Assembly: GCF_004917065.1 (NCBI RefSeq)
Contig: NZ_SSYA01000001.1
Span: forward strand, 1,372,161-1,436,160
DNA: 64,000 nt
Direction: 5' to 3'
DNA from: Geomonas ferrireducens
GTDB taxonomy: Bacteria > Desulfobacterota > Desulfuromonadia > Geobacterales > Geobacteraceae
Shown: in pieces, positions 30,343 to 38,077 of the stretch
How the letters are laid out: every line of letters starts with the position of its first letter
Numbering within the stretch: the stretch's first letter is position 1
The notes under the pieces: model-generated
Database searches by the model: none
What the model saw: the letters and a program-made list of their open reading frames with translations, nothing else
Told to the model about the DNA's origin: nothing
Program-made: the position numbers and the translations under genes

Positions 30343-30645
30343 ATGGAAAAGAAAGAAAAACAGGAAAAGGACATCAGGGTCCTGGAGACCTTCATCGGCT
30401 TTTACTGCCGCAGCAAGCACGAAAGCCCGAAGGGCGTGCTTTGCGAAGAGTGCAAGGGGCTTCTCGATTACGCGAAGATGAAGCGGGAGAAGTGCCCGCT
30501 CGACCCGAAGCCGACCTGCAAAAACTGCCACGTCCACTGCTATGGTAAGCTCCAGCGCGCCAAGATCCGCGAGGTGATGGCCTATTCCGGCAAGCACCTT
30601 ATGCTGCGCGGCAGGCTTGACCTTCTCTGGCACTACTTTTTTTAA
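30343..30645 (+). CDS. YgbA-type nitrous-oxide-stimulated promoter family protein
   Basis: 100 residues from ATG 30343. It is Cys-rich: FYCRSKH, LCEECKGLLDYAKMKREKCP and PTCKNCHVHCYG, then KIREVMAYSGKHLMLR, the pattern of the YgbA_NO family. E. coli YgbA belongs to the NsrR regulon and supports recovery from nitrosative stress. The many Cys suggest iron or zinc binding. ATG 30331 is in frame too, but it falls inside the predicted -10 box, and there is no Shine-Dalgarno sequence before either ATG; the predicted transcript would begin almost at 30343. Nap genes in the window would give it physiological context. Confidence 0.85.
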   Translation: MEKKEKQEKDIRVLETFIGFYCRSKHESPKGVLCEECKGLLDYAKMKREKCPLDPKPTCKNCHVHCYGKLQRAKIREVMAYSGKHLMLRGRLDLLWHYFF

Positions 30646-30650
30646 CGGAC

Positions 30651-30774
30651 GTTCTACGTTCCGCGTTCTACGTTCTACGCTAGAACCGGAAGTCAGGAAA
30701 GTGGCGGCAGGCAACATAGGCTCTGTGGGTTTTCAGGCTTTTTAACGTAGAACATAGAACGTAGAACATAGAAC
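30651..30774. repeat. Heptamer inverted cassette A (four + four units)
   Basis: Left arm 30651-30678: GTTCTAC, GTTCCGC, GTTCTAC, GTTCTAC. Right arm 30747-30774: GTAGAAC, ATAGAAC, GTAGAAC, ATAGAAC. The arms are inverted relative to each other around a 68-bp spacer. It fills the space between the YgbA gene (stop 30645) and the ferredoxin gene (start 30792). There is no coding reading. Confidence 0.9.
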
Positions 30775-30791
30775 ATGTTTAGGGGGTACGG

Positions 30792-31532
30792 ATGATCAGG
30801 AAAATAGTAAATATCGACCAGAAAAAGTGTGACGGCTGCGGACTCTGTGTTCCGTCTTGTGCCGAGGGGGCGATCAAAATAGTCAACGGCAAGGCCGAGA
30901 TCGCCGCGGACAACCTGTGCGACGGGCTGGGGGCGTGCCTGGGCGAGTGCCCGCAGGACGCCATCACCATCATCGAGCGTGAGGCGGACGAGTTCGACGA
31001 GGTCGCCGTCGAGAAACACCTCCAGGCCGAGGGAGCACCTGCCGATGGTCACGGTCACGGTCACGGTCACGGCGGCGGTCACGGCGGCGGTTGCCCCGGT
31101 TCGCGCGTCCAGAGCTTCGCCCCGGCCCCGGCGGCGCCGGCCCAGCCCGCGGGCGCGGCGCAGAGCCAGCTCGCGCAGTGGCCGGTTCAGTTGCACCTGG
31201 TGCCGGTGACGGCGCCGTATTTCAAGGGTGCCGAACTGCTCATCACGGCTGACTGCGTCCCCTTCGCCTACGGCAACTACCACCAGGACTTCCTCGCCGG
31301 GAAGGCGGTGGTGGTCGGCTGCCCGAAGCTGGACGACAACAACGCCTACCTGCAAAAGCTGACCGAACTGTTCCGGGTCTCCGGCATCACGGGGATTACC
31401 GTGCTCAGGATGGAGGTCCCCTGCTGCGGCGGCATCGTGATGGCGGCTCGTCAGGCCTTGGCCGCCTCTGGGATGGAAATCCCCTTCCGCGAGGTAACCA
31501 TCAGCATTCGCGGCGAAATTATCGAACGCTAG
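30792..31532 (+). CDS. Ferredoxin-like 2x[4Fe-4S] protein with His-rich linker
   Basis: 246 residues. Residues 1-65 form a dicluster ferredoxin: CDGCGLCVPSC and CDGLGACLGECP, with one widened spacing. Then GHGHGHGHGGGHGGG, a His/Gly metal-binding-like stretch, and an Ala/Pro linker (about 100-130). The C-terminal 115 residues (VQLHLVPVTAPYFKGAELLI, DCVPFAYGNYH and EVPCCGGIVMAARQAL) are a conserved domain seen in iron-sulfur proteins of anaerobes. No enzyme partner is adjacent, so the electron donor and acceptor are unknown. Cytoplasmic by lack of a signal. Cassette A occupies its whole leader. Confidence 0.8.
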   Translation: MIRKIVNIDQKKCDGCGLCVPSCAEGAIKIVNGKAEIAADNLCDGLGACLGECPQDAITIIEREADEFDEVAVEKHLQAEGAPADGHGHGHGHGGGHGGGCPGSRVQSFAPAPAAPAQPAGAAQSQLAQWPVQLHLVPVTAPYFKGAELLITADCVPFAYGNYHQDFLAGKAVVVGCPKLDDNNAYLQKLTELFRVSGITGITVLRMEVPCCGGIVMAARQALAASGMEIPFREVTISIRGEIIER

Positions 31533-31606
31533 GCATGCAGGGTAGGAGGAAATCTGACGGCGCGACAGGGTAAAAGGACAAATAGGACGCTTTTGATCTT
31601 TTTTGA

Positions 31607-31635
31607 TTGACAGAGGATTAGGAGGCTGGTACAGT
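31607..31635 (+). promoter_or_regulatory. Sigma70-type promoter of the peroxiredoxin gene
   Basis: Perfect TTGACA (31607-31612), 17-nt spacer, TACAGT (31630-31635), 45 bp before the start codon. Confidence 0.7.
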
Positions 31636-31680
31636 TGCCTCCATTAGAAATCCCAATCAGCTGAAAGGAGAACAGCACTT

Positions 31681-32286
31681 ATGAGTCTCACTACCTTGGT
31701 TACTAAGGAAGCCCCCGATTTCACGGCGCAGGCGGTAATGCCCGACAACTCCTTCGCAGAGCTCACTCTGTCCAAATACCGCGGCAAGTACGTCGTGCTC
31801 TTTTTCTACCCGCTCGACTTCACCTTCGTCTGCCCCTCCGAGATCCTCGCGTTCAACAAGAGGGTTGCAGAGTTCAAGGAGAAGAACTGCGAGGTGATCG
31901 GTGTTTCCGTCGACTCAAGGTTCACGCACCTGGCCTGGAAGAACACCACCGTCGAGAACGGCGGTATCGGCAACGTCCAGTACCCGCTGGTGGAGGACCT
32001 CGACAAGTCCATCGCCAAGGCCTACGGGATCCTCTTCAACGAGTCGGTGGCACTGCGCGGGCTCTTCCTGATCGACACCAAGGGTGTTGTTCGTCACACC
32101 GTCATCAACGACCTGCCGCTTGGGCGCAGCGTCGGCGAGGCCCTCAGGATGCTGGATGCGCTCCAGTTCGTCGAGACCCACGGCGGCGAAGTCTGCCCGG
32201 CCAACTGGCAGGAAGGCGAGGATTCCATGAAGGCTTCCACCGCAGGCGTTGCCGAGTATCTCGCCAAAAAGCACGGTAACAAGTAA
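31681..32286 (+). CDS. 2-Cys peroxiredoxin (AhpC/Prx1 type)
   Basis: 201 residues. It reduces peroxides with a peroxidatic Cys in DFTFVCPSE (about residue 50) and a resolving Cys in GGEVCPANW (about 170), the typical 2-Cys pattern. Conserved VEDLDKSIAKAYGI and RGLFLIDTKGVVRH are present. It is monocistronic, with its own promoter and a strong terminator. No AhpF is adjacent, so thioredoxin or another reductase is likely the partner. GAAAGGAG precedes the ATG. Confidence 0.93.
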   Translation: MSLTTLVTKEAPDFTAQAVMPDNSFAELTLSKYRGKYVVLFFYPLDFTFVCPSEILAFNKRVAEFKEKNCEVIGVSVDSRFTHLAWKNTTVENGGIGNVQYPLVEDLDKSIAKAYGILFNESVALRGLFLIDTKGVVRHTVINDLPLGRSVGEALRMLDALQFVETHGGEVCPANWQEGEDSMKASTAGVAEYLAKKHGNK

Positions 32287-32314
32287 CCCGGATAAAACAG
32301 TAACAGAGTGACGA

Positions 32315-32349
32315 GGGCGCGGTTCGAGAGAACCGCGCCCTTTTCTTTT
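32315..32349 (+). terminator. Intrinsic terminator of the peroxiredoxin gene
   Basis: GGGCGCGGTTC (32315-32325) and GAACCGCGCCC (32330-32340) with a GAGA loop, followed by TTTTCTTTT. Confidence 0.9.
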
Positions 32350-32381
32350 GCCACTGAAAGAATGGCAGAAACAGTGTCGTC

Positions 32382-32410
32382 TTGCCAATGAAAGACATCT
32401 ATGCTAAAAG
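32382..32410 (+). promoter_or_regulatory. Candidate promoter of the TIGR04073 gene pair
   Basis: TTGCCA (32382-32387), 17-nt spacer, TAAAAG (32405-32410), 40 bp before the first gene. Confidence 0.35.
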
Positions 32411-32450
32411 AACAGAGCATTTACCGATATGTAGCTCAAAAGGAGTCAAA

Positions 32451-32861
32451 ATGCGCACCAAGGCGACTTTGTTTTCCCTGTTGCTGCTCATGGTTTTTGC
32501 CACCTCATCTTTCGCCCTGGAGGGACAGCAGCCGGAGGCGATCGCCGAGAAGATGGCATTCAAGCTGGTGCGCGGCGTGACGAACACGGCCACCTCCATC
32601 GTGGAAATACCCAAGCAATCCTACCTGACGGTGCGCGACCGTGGGGCCATCGGGTACGCGGTGGGGCCGCTTAAGGGCGTAGGGATGGCTTTCTACCGAC
32701 TGCTGACCGGTCTGACCGAAACCGTCTTTTTTGCGGTACCCCAGCCAGGCTATTACGATCCCATGATCACCCCGGAGTTCGTCTGGGAGGGGTGGGAGGA
32801 AAAACGCGTTGAACCGAGAGGGCAGAGCGAGGCCCAGCCGGTCGAAGCCAAGGGAGAATAG
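32451..32861 (+). CDS. Exosortase-associated TIGR04073-family exported protein (first of a pair)
   Basis: 136 residues. A signal peptide (LFSLLLLMVFATSSFA) is followed by FKLVRGVTNTATSIVEIPKQ, GYAVGPLKGVGMAFYRLLTGLTETVFF and PGYYDPMITPEFVWEGW, the TIGR04073 layout: amphipathic 'RG..N..T...EIPKQ' segment, Gly-rich hydrophobic stretch and a terminal 'P-Y-PMI-PEFVW'. The family is linked to exosortase systems by co-occurrence, but no exosortase is in the window. ATG 32451 is chosen because AGGAG precedes it. The next gene is a paralogue starting directly after the stop. Confidence 0.82.
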   Translation: MRTKATLFSLLLLMVFATSSFALEGQQPEAIAEKMAFKLVRGVTNTATSIVEIPKQSYLTVRDRGAIGYAVGPLKGVGMAFYRLLTGLTETVFFAVPQPGYYDPMITPEFVWEGWEEKRVEPRGQSEAQPVEAKGE

Positions 32862-33236
32862 ATGATGTCCAAGCGGTTTATCTTTGTCGCCATGCTGACG
32901 CTTGCCTTTGCCTTGGCAACGGGAGGGAAGGCGCATGCTGAAGGCCGTGACCTCGAGTCTGCTTCACCGCAGGAGGTTGTTGACGGCATGGCCAACAAGC
33001 TGGTCCGCGGTGTCGCCAACGTCGCGACCGGTTGGATCGAGTTTCCCAAGCAGATCTATCTGACCTGCCGGAACGACGGAGCCGCCAAGTGCGTCACCGT
33101 GGGGCCCTTGAAGGGGGTCGGCATGACGCTGGTGCGCACCGTGGCGGGGGTAGGCGAGGCCGCTACCTTCTTCCTTGCCTACCCGGGCTTCTACGATCCC
33201 TACCTGGACCCCGGCTACGCCTGGCAAAAAGAGTAG
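32862..33236 (+). CDS. TIGR04073-family exported protein (second of a pair)
   Basis: 124 residues, paralogue of the preceding protein. Signal peptide FIFVAMLTLAFALATGGKAHA, then NKLVRGVANVATGWIEFPKQ, VTVGPLKGVGMTLVRTVAGV and FFLAYPGFYDPYLDPGYAW. The gene begins immediately after the upstream stop, so it is translationally coupled (the AGGGAGA ribosome binding site lies in the upstream 3' end). Both proteins are predicted periplasmic or outer-membrane associated. An intrinsic terminator follows at 33256. Confidence 0.82.
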   Translation: MMSKRFIFVAMLTLAFALATGGKAHAEGRDLESASPQEVVDGMANKLVRGVANVATGWIEFPKQIYLTCRNDGAAKCVTVGPLKGVGMTLVRTVAGVGEAATFFLAYPGFYDPYLDPGYAWQKE

Positions 33237-33255
33237 ATTGCAAAGACATAAAGGT

Positions 33256-33293
33256 AAAAAAAGATCCAAGGCAGATGCCCCGGATCTTTTTTT
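33256..33293 (+). terminator. Intrinsic terminator of the TIGR04073 pair
   Basis: AAAAAAAGATCC and GGATCTTTTTTT arms around AAGGCAGATGCCCC, which is itself partly paired, plus a T-run. Confidence 0.85.
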
Positions 33294-33310
33294 GTGTCTG
33301 CTTTCGGGAA

Positions 33311-33345
33311 TAAAAAAAGGCCGCATCGTGAGATGCGGCCTTTCG
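33311..33345 (-). terminator. Intrinsic terminator of the small Ala/Lys-rich gene
   Basis: AAAGGCCGCATC and GATGCGGCCTTT arms with a short loop; read on the minus strand the stem is followed by TTTTTTT. It may also act as a second terminator on the plus strand. Confidence 0.85.
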
Positions 33346-33366
33346 CAATTACCCGTTAAGGGGAAA

Positions 33367-33606
33367 TTACTTTGCAGCCGGAGCAGCTTCAGCAGCCGGA
33401 GCTTTCTCGTCTTTCTTCTCGGCTTTCTTAGCAGCTTTCTTAGCAGCTTTTTTCTTCTTCGGAGCAGCTTTCTTAGCCGGAGCTTTTTCTTCTTTTTTTG
33501 CTTCCGGAGCAGCCGGAGCAGCCGGAGCAGCGTCAGCAGCGAAAACAACACCAGCGAAAGCAACAGCAACGAGAGCAGCAACTACGGAAGATACGATCTT
33601 TTTCAT
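33367..33606 (-). CDS. Small exported Ala/Lys-rich protein
   Basis: 79 residues. Signal peptide MKKIVSSVVAALVAVAFAGV ending near AADA, then a low-complexity chain of Ala, Lys, Pro and Glu (APAAPAAPEAKKEEKAPAKK, AAPKKKKAAKKAAKKAEKKD), like a histone H1 tail but exported. No family function known. Possible roles include binding polyanions at the cell surface. It has AAAGGAGAT before the ATG, a consensus -10 upstream and a strong terminator downstream, so it is a real and probably well-expressed gene. Confidence 0.8.
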   Translation of the reverse strand: MKKIVSSVVAALVAVAFAGVVFAADAAPAAPAAPEAKKEEKAPAKKAAPKKKKAAKKAAKKAEKKDEKAPAAEAAPAAK

Positions 33607-33671
33607 GGTAAATCTCCTTTACTGAAATGGATTGGTATTGCGGATATTAGCAGGTAGCGTGCCAGCGTCTC

Positions 33672-33677
33672 ATTATA
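33672..33677 (-). promoter_or_regulatory. -10 box upstream of the Ala/Lys-rich gene
   Basis: The minus strand reads a perfect TATAAT here, 66 bp before the start codon. A matching -35 is not clear. Confidence 0.45.
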
Positions 33678-33756
33678 ACCGTAAACACTTGATTAACCGC
33701 GTTAGGTAGAGGGGGAAGGGGCGTTGCCTCATGAAAACCACGCCCCATATGCTCCA

Positions 33757-33782
33757 GTCGATACCTCAAATGGGGTATCGAC
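33757..33782. promoter_or_regulatory. 9-bp inverted repeat between divergent promoters
   Basis: GTCGATACC (33757-33765) and GGTATCGAC (33774-33782) with an 8-base loop, without a T-run. It lies between the small exported-protein gene (minus) and the TIGR03960 promoter (plus), and could be an operator. Confidence 0.4.
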
Positions 33783-33817
33783 TTCCCCTGCAGACCATCC
33801 CGCGGCGGGTATTTGCC

Positions 33818-33857
33818 TTGCCAGGTATCAGGATAGTTTGTTATTATGACCGGTCAT
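33818..33857 (+). promoter_or_regulatory. Promoter with overlapping palindrome before the TIGR03960 gene
   Basis: TTGCCA (33818-33823), 18-nt spacer, TATTAT (33842-33847); each box has one mismatch. The perfect palindrome ATGACCGGTCAT (33846-33857) covers the -10 end and the predicted start site, a location suited to repression. Confidence 0.6.
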
Positions 33858-33884
33858 GGCTTGACCGAGCTGTCTGGGGGATTT

Positions 33885-36374
33885 TTGAGCAATAACATAC
33901 TTTTGTCAGTAGAAAAGCCGGCCCGTTACATGGGCGGCGAGATGGGAACCGTTGCCGACCGGGAAGGGGCGCTCCGCTTCGTCCTTGCCTTTCCGGACGT
34001 ATATGAAATAGGGATGAGCCATCTCGGGTTGCAGGTGCTCTACGGCGTGCTGAAAGAGCAGGCCTGGATCATGCCCGAGCGCGCCTATGCCCCGTGGCCT
34101 GATCTGGAAGCGTCGCTGCGCGCCGAGGGAAAATCTCTGGCGACCCTGGAAGCCGGCACCCCGCTGGCAAAGGCCGATATCCTCGGCTTTACTCTGCAGT
34201 ACGAGCTTTCCTACACCAACATCCTGAACATGATGGACCTCTCCGGGATCCCTCTTTTGGCCGCCGAGCGGCCGGACGGATATCCGCTCGTCATCGGAGG
34301 CGGTCCCTGTGCCTATAACCCCGAGCCCCTGGCCGACTTCTTCGACGCCTTCCTGATCGGCGACGGCGAGGAGGCCGTGATCGAGCTGGCCGCGTGCGTC
34401 CGGGCCGCCAAGGAAGAAGGACTCACCAAGGGTGAGCTCCTCGAGCGTCTGGCGCGGATAGAGGGGGTGTATATCCCCTCCTTCTTCGAGGTGAGCTATT
34501 TCCCGGACGGCCGGGTGGAGCGCATCGCCCCCGTGCATGAGAACTACCGCAGCGTGCGCCGTCGTTTCGTCGCCGACCTGGAAACCGCCTATTACCCGAC
34601 CTCTCCCATCGTGCCGTTCCTGAAGACGGTGCACGATCGGGTGAGCGTCGAGATATCCCGAGGCTGCACCAGGGGGTGCCGTTTCTGCCAGGCCGGTTAC
34701 ATCTATCGTCCCGTGCGCGAGCGCAGCCCCGAGCGTGTCTTCGAGATCATGGAGGAGGCGCTCGAGAACACTGGGTACGACGAGATCTCCCTCCTCTCCC
34801 TCTCCACCGGCGACTACGGCTGCCTAACCCCGCTTTTGAAGGGGCTCATGGACCGCTACTCGGCCCGGAAGAAGGCGGTATCCCTGCCGTCGATGCGCGT
34901 CGGGAGCCTGAGCGACGAGATGGCCGAGGAGATACGCCGCGTGCGCAAGACCGGCTTCACCCTTGCCCCCGAGGCGGGTAGCGAGCGGCTGCGCAGCGTC
35001 ATCAACAAGGGGATCACCGAGGAGGCGCTGCTTGATAACGCGCGCTCGGTGTACGGCAACGGCTGGCGCCTGATCAAGCTCTACTTCATGATCGGCCTTC
35101 CGACCGAGACCATGGAGGACGTCGACGGCATCGTGGAACTTTCCCGCGAGGTGAAACGGCAGGGGAAGCTCGCCGGCAACGGCGGCGACGTCAACGTGTC
35201 GGTGTCGAGCTTTGTACCTAAGCCGCACACCCCGTTCCAGTGGGAGCCGCAGATAACCGAGGCCGAGATCGTCGAGAAGCAGCGTCACCTGCGCGACGCC
35301 CTCAAGAAAAAGAAGCTGATCATGAAGTGGCAGGATGCCTCCCTCTCCGGCATGGAAGGGGTCTTCGCCCGCGGCGACCGGCGCCTGTCGCGCCTTCTCA
35401 TCGAGGCGCACCGGCTCGGGTGCCGCTTCGACGGCTGGTGGGAGCATTTCGACCGCAGCAAGTGGGCGCAGGCCTTCGAGAATTGCGGGATCGATCCCTC
35501 CTTTTATCTGAGAAGACGCGAAGTCGACGAGGTGCTCCCCTGGGATCACATCGACTGCGGCGTGACCAAGGAATTCCACCTGAAGGAGCGCGAGGCGGCG
35601 CTCATCGGGGCGGCGACGCCCGACTGCCGTTTCGACCGCTGCACCGGGTGCGGCGTCTGCGACTTCAAGGAAGTTAAACTGAGACTGAACGATCCCGTCC
35701 CCTTCGGCACCTACGCCTGCGAGGCCGCGCAGCAGGAGCAGACCGAAGAGGGGACCAGGATCCGCATCCGATTCGAGAAGGTGGGGCGCATGCGTTTCCT
35801 GAGCCACCTCGAGATGCTGACCCTCTTCACCAGGGCGGTCGGCCGCTCCGGCATCCCGATCCGCTACTCCCAGGGATTCCATCCGCACCCGAAGTTCTCC
35901 TTCGCCACCGCGCTGTCGGTCGGCATCGAGTCCTACGCGGAGTACATGGACTTCGAGGTGAACACAGGCTACACGGCGGACGAGCTGAAGGAAGCGTTGA
36001 ACGCGACCCTTCCCGGAGGGGTCCGGGTGCTGGAGTCGAGCGAGATCCCGCTGCGGGCCCCGGCGCTTTCCGTCATCATGGACAAGGTGCGCTACCGCGT
36101 CACCCTCCCCGGCGAGCTTGCCGTATCGCTCCCGGAGAAGGTAGCCGCGTTTCTTGCCCTGGAGTCCGTGCCGCTCAGGCGCGAGAAGAAGGGGAAGGTG
36201 ATCGAGTTCGACCTGCGTCACGAGCTGGTGGAACTGAAGGCTGAAGGTAACGCACTGGAGATGGTGGTCGGGCGCGGCAAGCCCGTCGAGTTTGCCTCCG
36301 CCATCCTGGACGTGCCCGCCGAGGCCCTCAAGGATGCCAGGCTGGAGAAGCTTGAAGTCCTCTTTACTGCGTAA
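33885..36374 (+). CDS. TIGR03960-family radical SAM protein with C-terminal DUF2344 domain
   Basis: 829 residues from TTG 33885. The N-terminus (VEKPARYMGGEMGTV) and B12-binding-like region lead to the radical SAM cluster CTRGCRFCQAG (three Cys near residue 260). The C-terminal about 200 residues are a TIGR03936/DUF2344 domain (GRMRFLSHLEMLTLFTRAVG, YSQGFHPHPKFSFATALSVG). The frame opens at ATG 33846, but that codon overlaps the -10 box; TTG 33885 has GGGGGA upstream and family-like length. The function is not established; this family sits next to ribonuclease G in many genomes, as here, which suggests RNA or ribosome modification. CTGCGVC near residue 590 may bind a second cluster. Confidence 0.85.
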   Translation: MSNNILLSVEKPARYMGGEMGTVADREGALRFVLAFPDVYEIGMSHLGLQVLYGVLKEQAWIMPERAYAPWPDLEASLRAEGKSLATLEAGTPLAKADILGFTLQYELSYTNILNMMDLSGIPLLAAERPDGYPLVIGGGPCAYNPEPLADFFDAFLIGDGEEAVIELAACVRAAKEEGLTKGELLERLARIEGVYIPSFFEVSYFPDGRVERIAPVHENYRSVRRRFVADLETAYYPTSPIVPFLKTVHDRVSVEISRGCTRGCRFCQAGYIYRPVRERSPERVFEIMEEALENTGYDEISLLSLSTGDYGCLTPLLKGLMDRYSARKKAVSLPSMRVGSLSDEMAEEIRRVRKTGFTLAPEAGSERLRSVINKGITEEALLDNARSVYGNGWRLIKLYFMIGLPTETMEDVDGIVELSREVKRQGKLAGNGGDVNVSVSSFVPKPHTPFQWEPQITEAEIVEKQRHLRDALKKKKLIMKWQDASLSGMEGVFARGDRRLSRLLIEAHRLGCRFDGWWEHFDRSKWAQAFENCGIDPSFYLRRREVDEVLPWDHIDCGVTKEFHLKEREAALIGAATPDCRFDRCTGCGVCDFKEVKLRLNDPVPFGTYACEAAQQEQTEEGTRIRIRFEKVGRMRFLSHLEMLTLFTRAVGRSGIPIRYSQGFHPHPKFSFATALSVGIESYAEYMDFEVNTGYTADELKEALNATLPGGVRVLESSEIPLRAPALSVIMDKVRYRVTLPGELAVSLPEKVAAFLALESVPLRREKKGKVIEFDLRHELVELKAEGNALEMVVGRGKPVEFASAILDVPAEALKDARLEKLEVLFTA

Positions 36375-36377
36375 AGC

Positions 36378-36529
36378 GTTCTATGTTCTACGTTCTAGGT
36401 TCTACGTTAACGTCGCTAACAGCGTCCCGACCGCGAGCCTAATGCCGTGTAGTGCCTGAGCGTTATAGCGTTTTATAGCGCCCCACGGGCCATGCATTCA
36501 CGTAGAACGTAGAACATAGAACTTAGAAC
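36378..36529. repeat. Heptamer inverted cassette B (four + four units)
   Basis: Left arm 36378-36405: GTTCTAT, GTTCTAC, GTTCTAG, GTTCTAC. Right arm 36502-36529: GTAGAAC, GTAGAAC, ATAGAAC, TTAGAAC. The spacer is 96 bp and holds no gene. The first unit begins 4 bp after the stop of the radical SAM gene, and the cassette ends 38 bp before rng. Confidence 0.9.
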
Positions 36530-36567
36530 TGTTTTGTTTTTGAATTTATATACAGGAAGGGGTTCAC

Positions 36568-38058
36568 ATGGGAAACGAGCTGGTTATCAACACCACCTCC
36601 CACGAGACCCGCATCGCGCTCATCGAAAACGGCACCATCGCGGAGCTGTACGTCGAGAGGAGCAGGGTGAAGGGGATCATCGGCAACATCTACAAGGGTA
36701 GGGTGGTCCGGGTGCTGCCGGGCATGCAGGCGGCGTTCGTGGACATCGGGCTGGAAAAGGCGGCCTTTCTCTACGTGGCGGACGTCTTCGACGCCATGGA
36801 CGAGTACGACAGTTACATCGAGCCGGAGCAGGGTGAGGAGCCGGTGCCGCATCCGCTGCACCCGATCGAGGATCTCCTCCAGGAAGGACAGGAACTCTTG
36901 GTGCAGATCTCGAAGGAACCGATCGGAACCAAGGGGGCGCGCATCACGGCGCACATCTCTCTCCCCGGGCGTCACCTGGTCTACATGCCGACCGTAGACC
37001 ACGTCGGCATCTCCCGGCGCATCGAGGACGAGGTGGAGCGTGAGCGCCTCAAAGAGATCGTCGACCGCATCAAGCCGGTCGGCGGCGGCTTCATCGTCCG
37101 CACCGTCTCGGAGGGAAAGAGCGAGGAAGACCTGGTCGCCGACCTCCACTACCTCACCAAACTCTGGGACGAGATAGCCAAGAAGAAGGACAAGGGAGGT
37201 GCGCCGAGCCTGATCCATTCGGACCTCGACGTCACCCAGAAGGTGGTGCGCGACATCCTCACCGAGTCGGTTGAACGCATCGTCGTCGACTCGAAGCCCG
37301 AGCACGACAAGATCGTCCAGTTCATCAGCACCTTCATGCCGAAGATGAAGTACTCCATCGAGCTTTACGACGAGGAGGAGCCGATTTTCGACCACTTCGG
37401 CCTCGAGGTGGAGATCAGTCGCGCCCTCGGCCGCAAGGTCTGGCTGAAATCGGGCGGCTACATCATCATCGAGCAGACCGAGGCGCTCACCGCCATCGAT
37501 GTCAACACCGGGCGCTACGTCGGCAAGCACAACCTCGAAGACACCATCCTGAAGACCAACCTCGAGGCGGTCAAGGAGATCGCCTACCAGCTGCGCTTGA
37601 GAAACCTGGGCGGCATCATCATCATCGACTTCATCGACATGGAGAAGGAGGTGAACCGGGAGAAGGTCTACGGCGCGCTCGAGGAGGCGCTCAAGAGCGA
37701 CAAGTCGAAGACCAACATCCTCAAGATCTCGGAACTGGGCCTCGTGGAGATGACCCGGAAGCGCGTGCGCGAGAGCCTCGGGCGCATGATGTGCGAGCCC
37801 TGCCCTTACTGCGAGGGACGCGGCTACGTGAAGTCCAAGATCACCGTATGCCACGAGATCTTCCGCGAACTGCGCCGCGAGATGCTGGACATCCGGGGGA
37901 CCAAGGTGATGCTCACCGTGCACCCGCAGGTGGCCGACCTCCTCTACGACGAGGAGCGCCGCGGTCTTGAGGAGCTGGAGAAGAACTTCAAGAAGCGGAT
38001 CACGGTCCGCGCGAAGCCCGGTTTCCACCAGGAACAGTTCGAAGTAGCCGTAACCTAA
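36568..38058 (+). CDS. rng: Ribonuclease E/G family endoribonuclease
   Basis: 496 residues, ribonuclease G-like length without the long RNase E scaffold tail. The S1 RNA-binding domain (about 38-125) follows [19 protein letters not shown]. The DNase I-like catalytic region has [11 protein letters not shown] and IIIDFIDM with the metal-binding Asp residues. The zinc-link [12 protein letters not shown] near residue 412 holds the tetramer together in relatives. It processes 16S rRNA 5' ends and decays mRNA. Co-directional with the radical SAM gene and followed 19 nt later by purT; a heptamer cassette fills its leader. Confidence 0.95.
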   Translation: MGNELVINTTSHETRIALIENGTIAELYVERSRVKGIIGNIYKGRVVRVLPGMQAAFVDIGLEKAAFLYVADVFDAMDEYDSYIEPEQGEEPVPHPLHPIEDLLQEGQELLVQISKEPIGTKGARITAHISLPGRHLVYMPTVDHVGISRRIEDEVERERLKEIVDRIKPVGGGFIVRTVSEGKSEEDLVADLHYLTKLWDEIAKKKDKGGAPSLIHSDLDVTQKVVRDILTESVERIVVDSKPEHDKIVQFISTFMPKMKYSIELYDEEEPIFDHFGLEVEISRALGRKVWLKSGGYIIIEQTEALTAIDVNTGRYVGKHNLEDTILKTNLEAVKEIAYQLRLRNLGGIIIIDFIDMEKEVNREKVYGALEEALKSDKSKTNILKISELGLVEMTRKRVRESLGRMMCEPCPYCEGRGYVKSKITVCHEIFRELRREMLDIRGTKVMLTVHPQVADLLYDEERRGLEELEKNFKKRITVRAKPGFHQEQFEVAVT

Positions 38059-38077
38059 TACACAGTCAGGAGAGAAG

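Noticed and set aside
30651-30774. CRISPR array or terminator reading of the heptamer cassettes
   Set aside because: Units are 7 bp without unique spacers between them, the arms are inverted, and there is no T-run after the stem.
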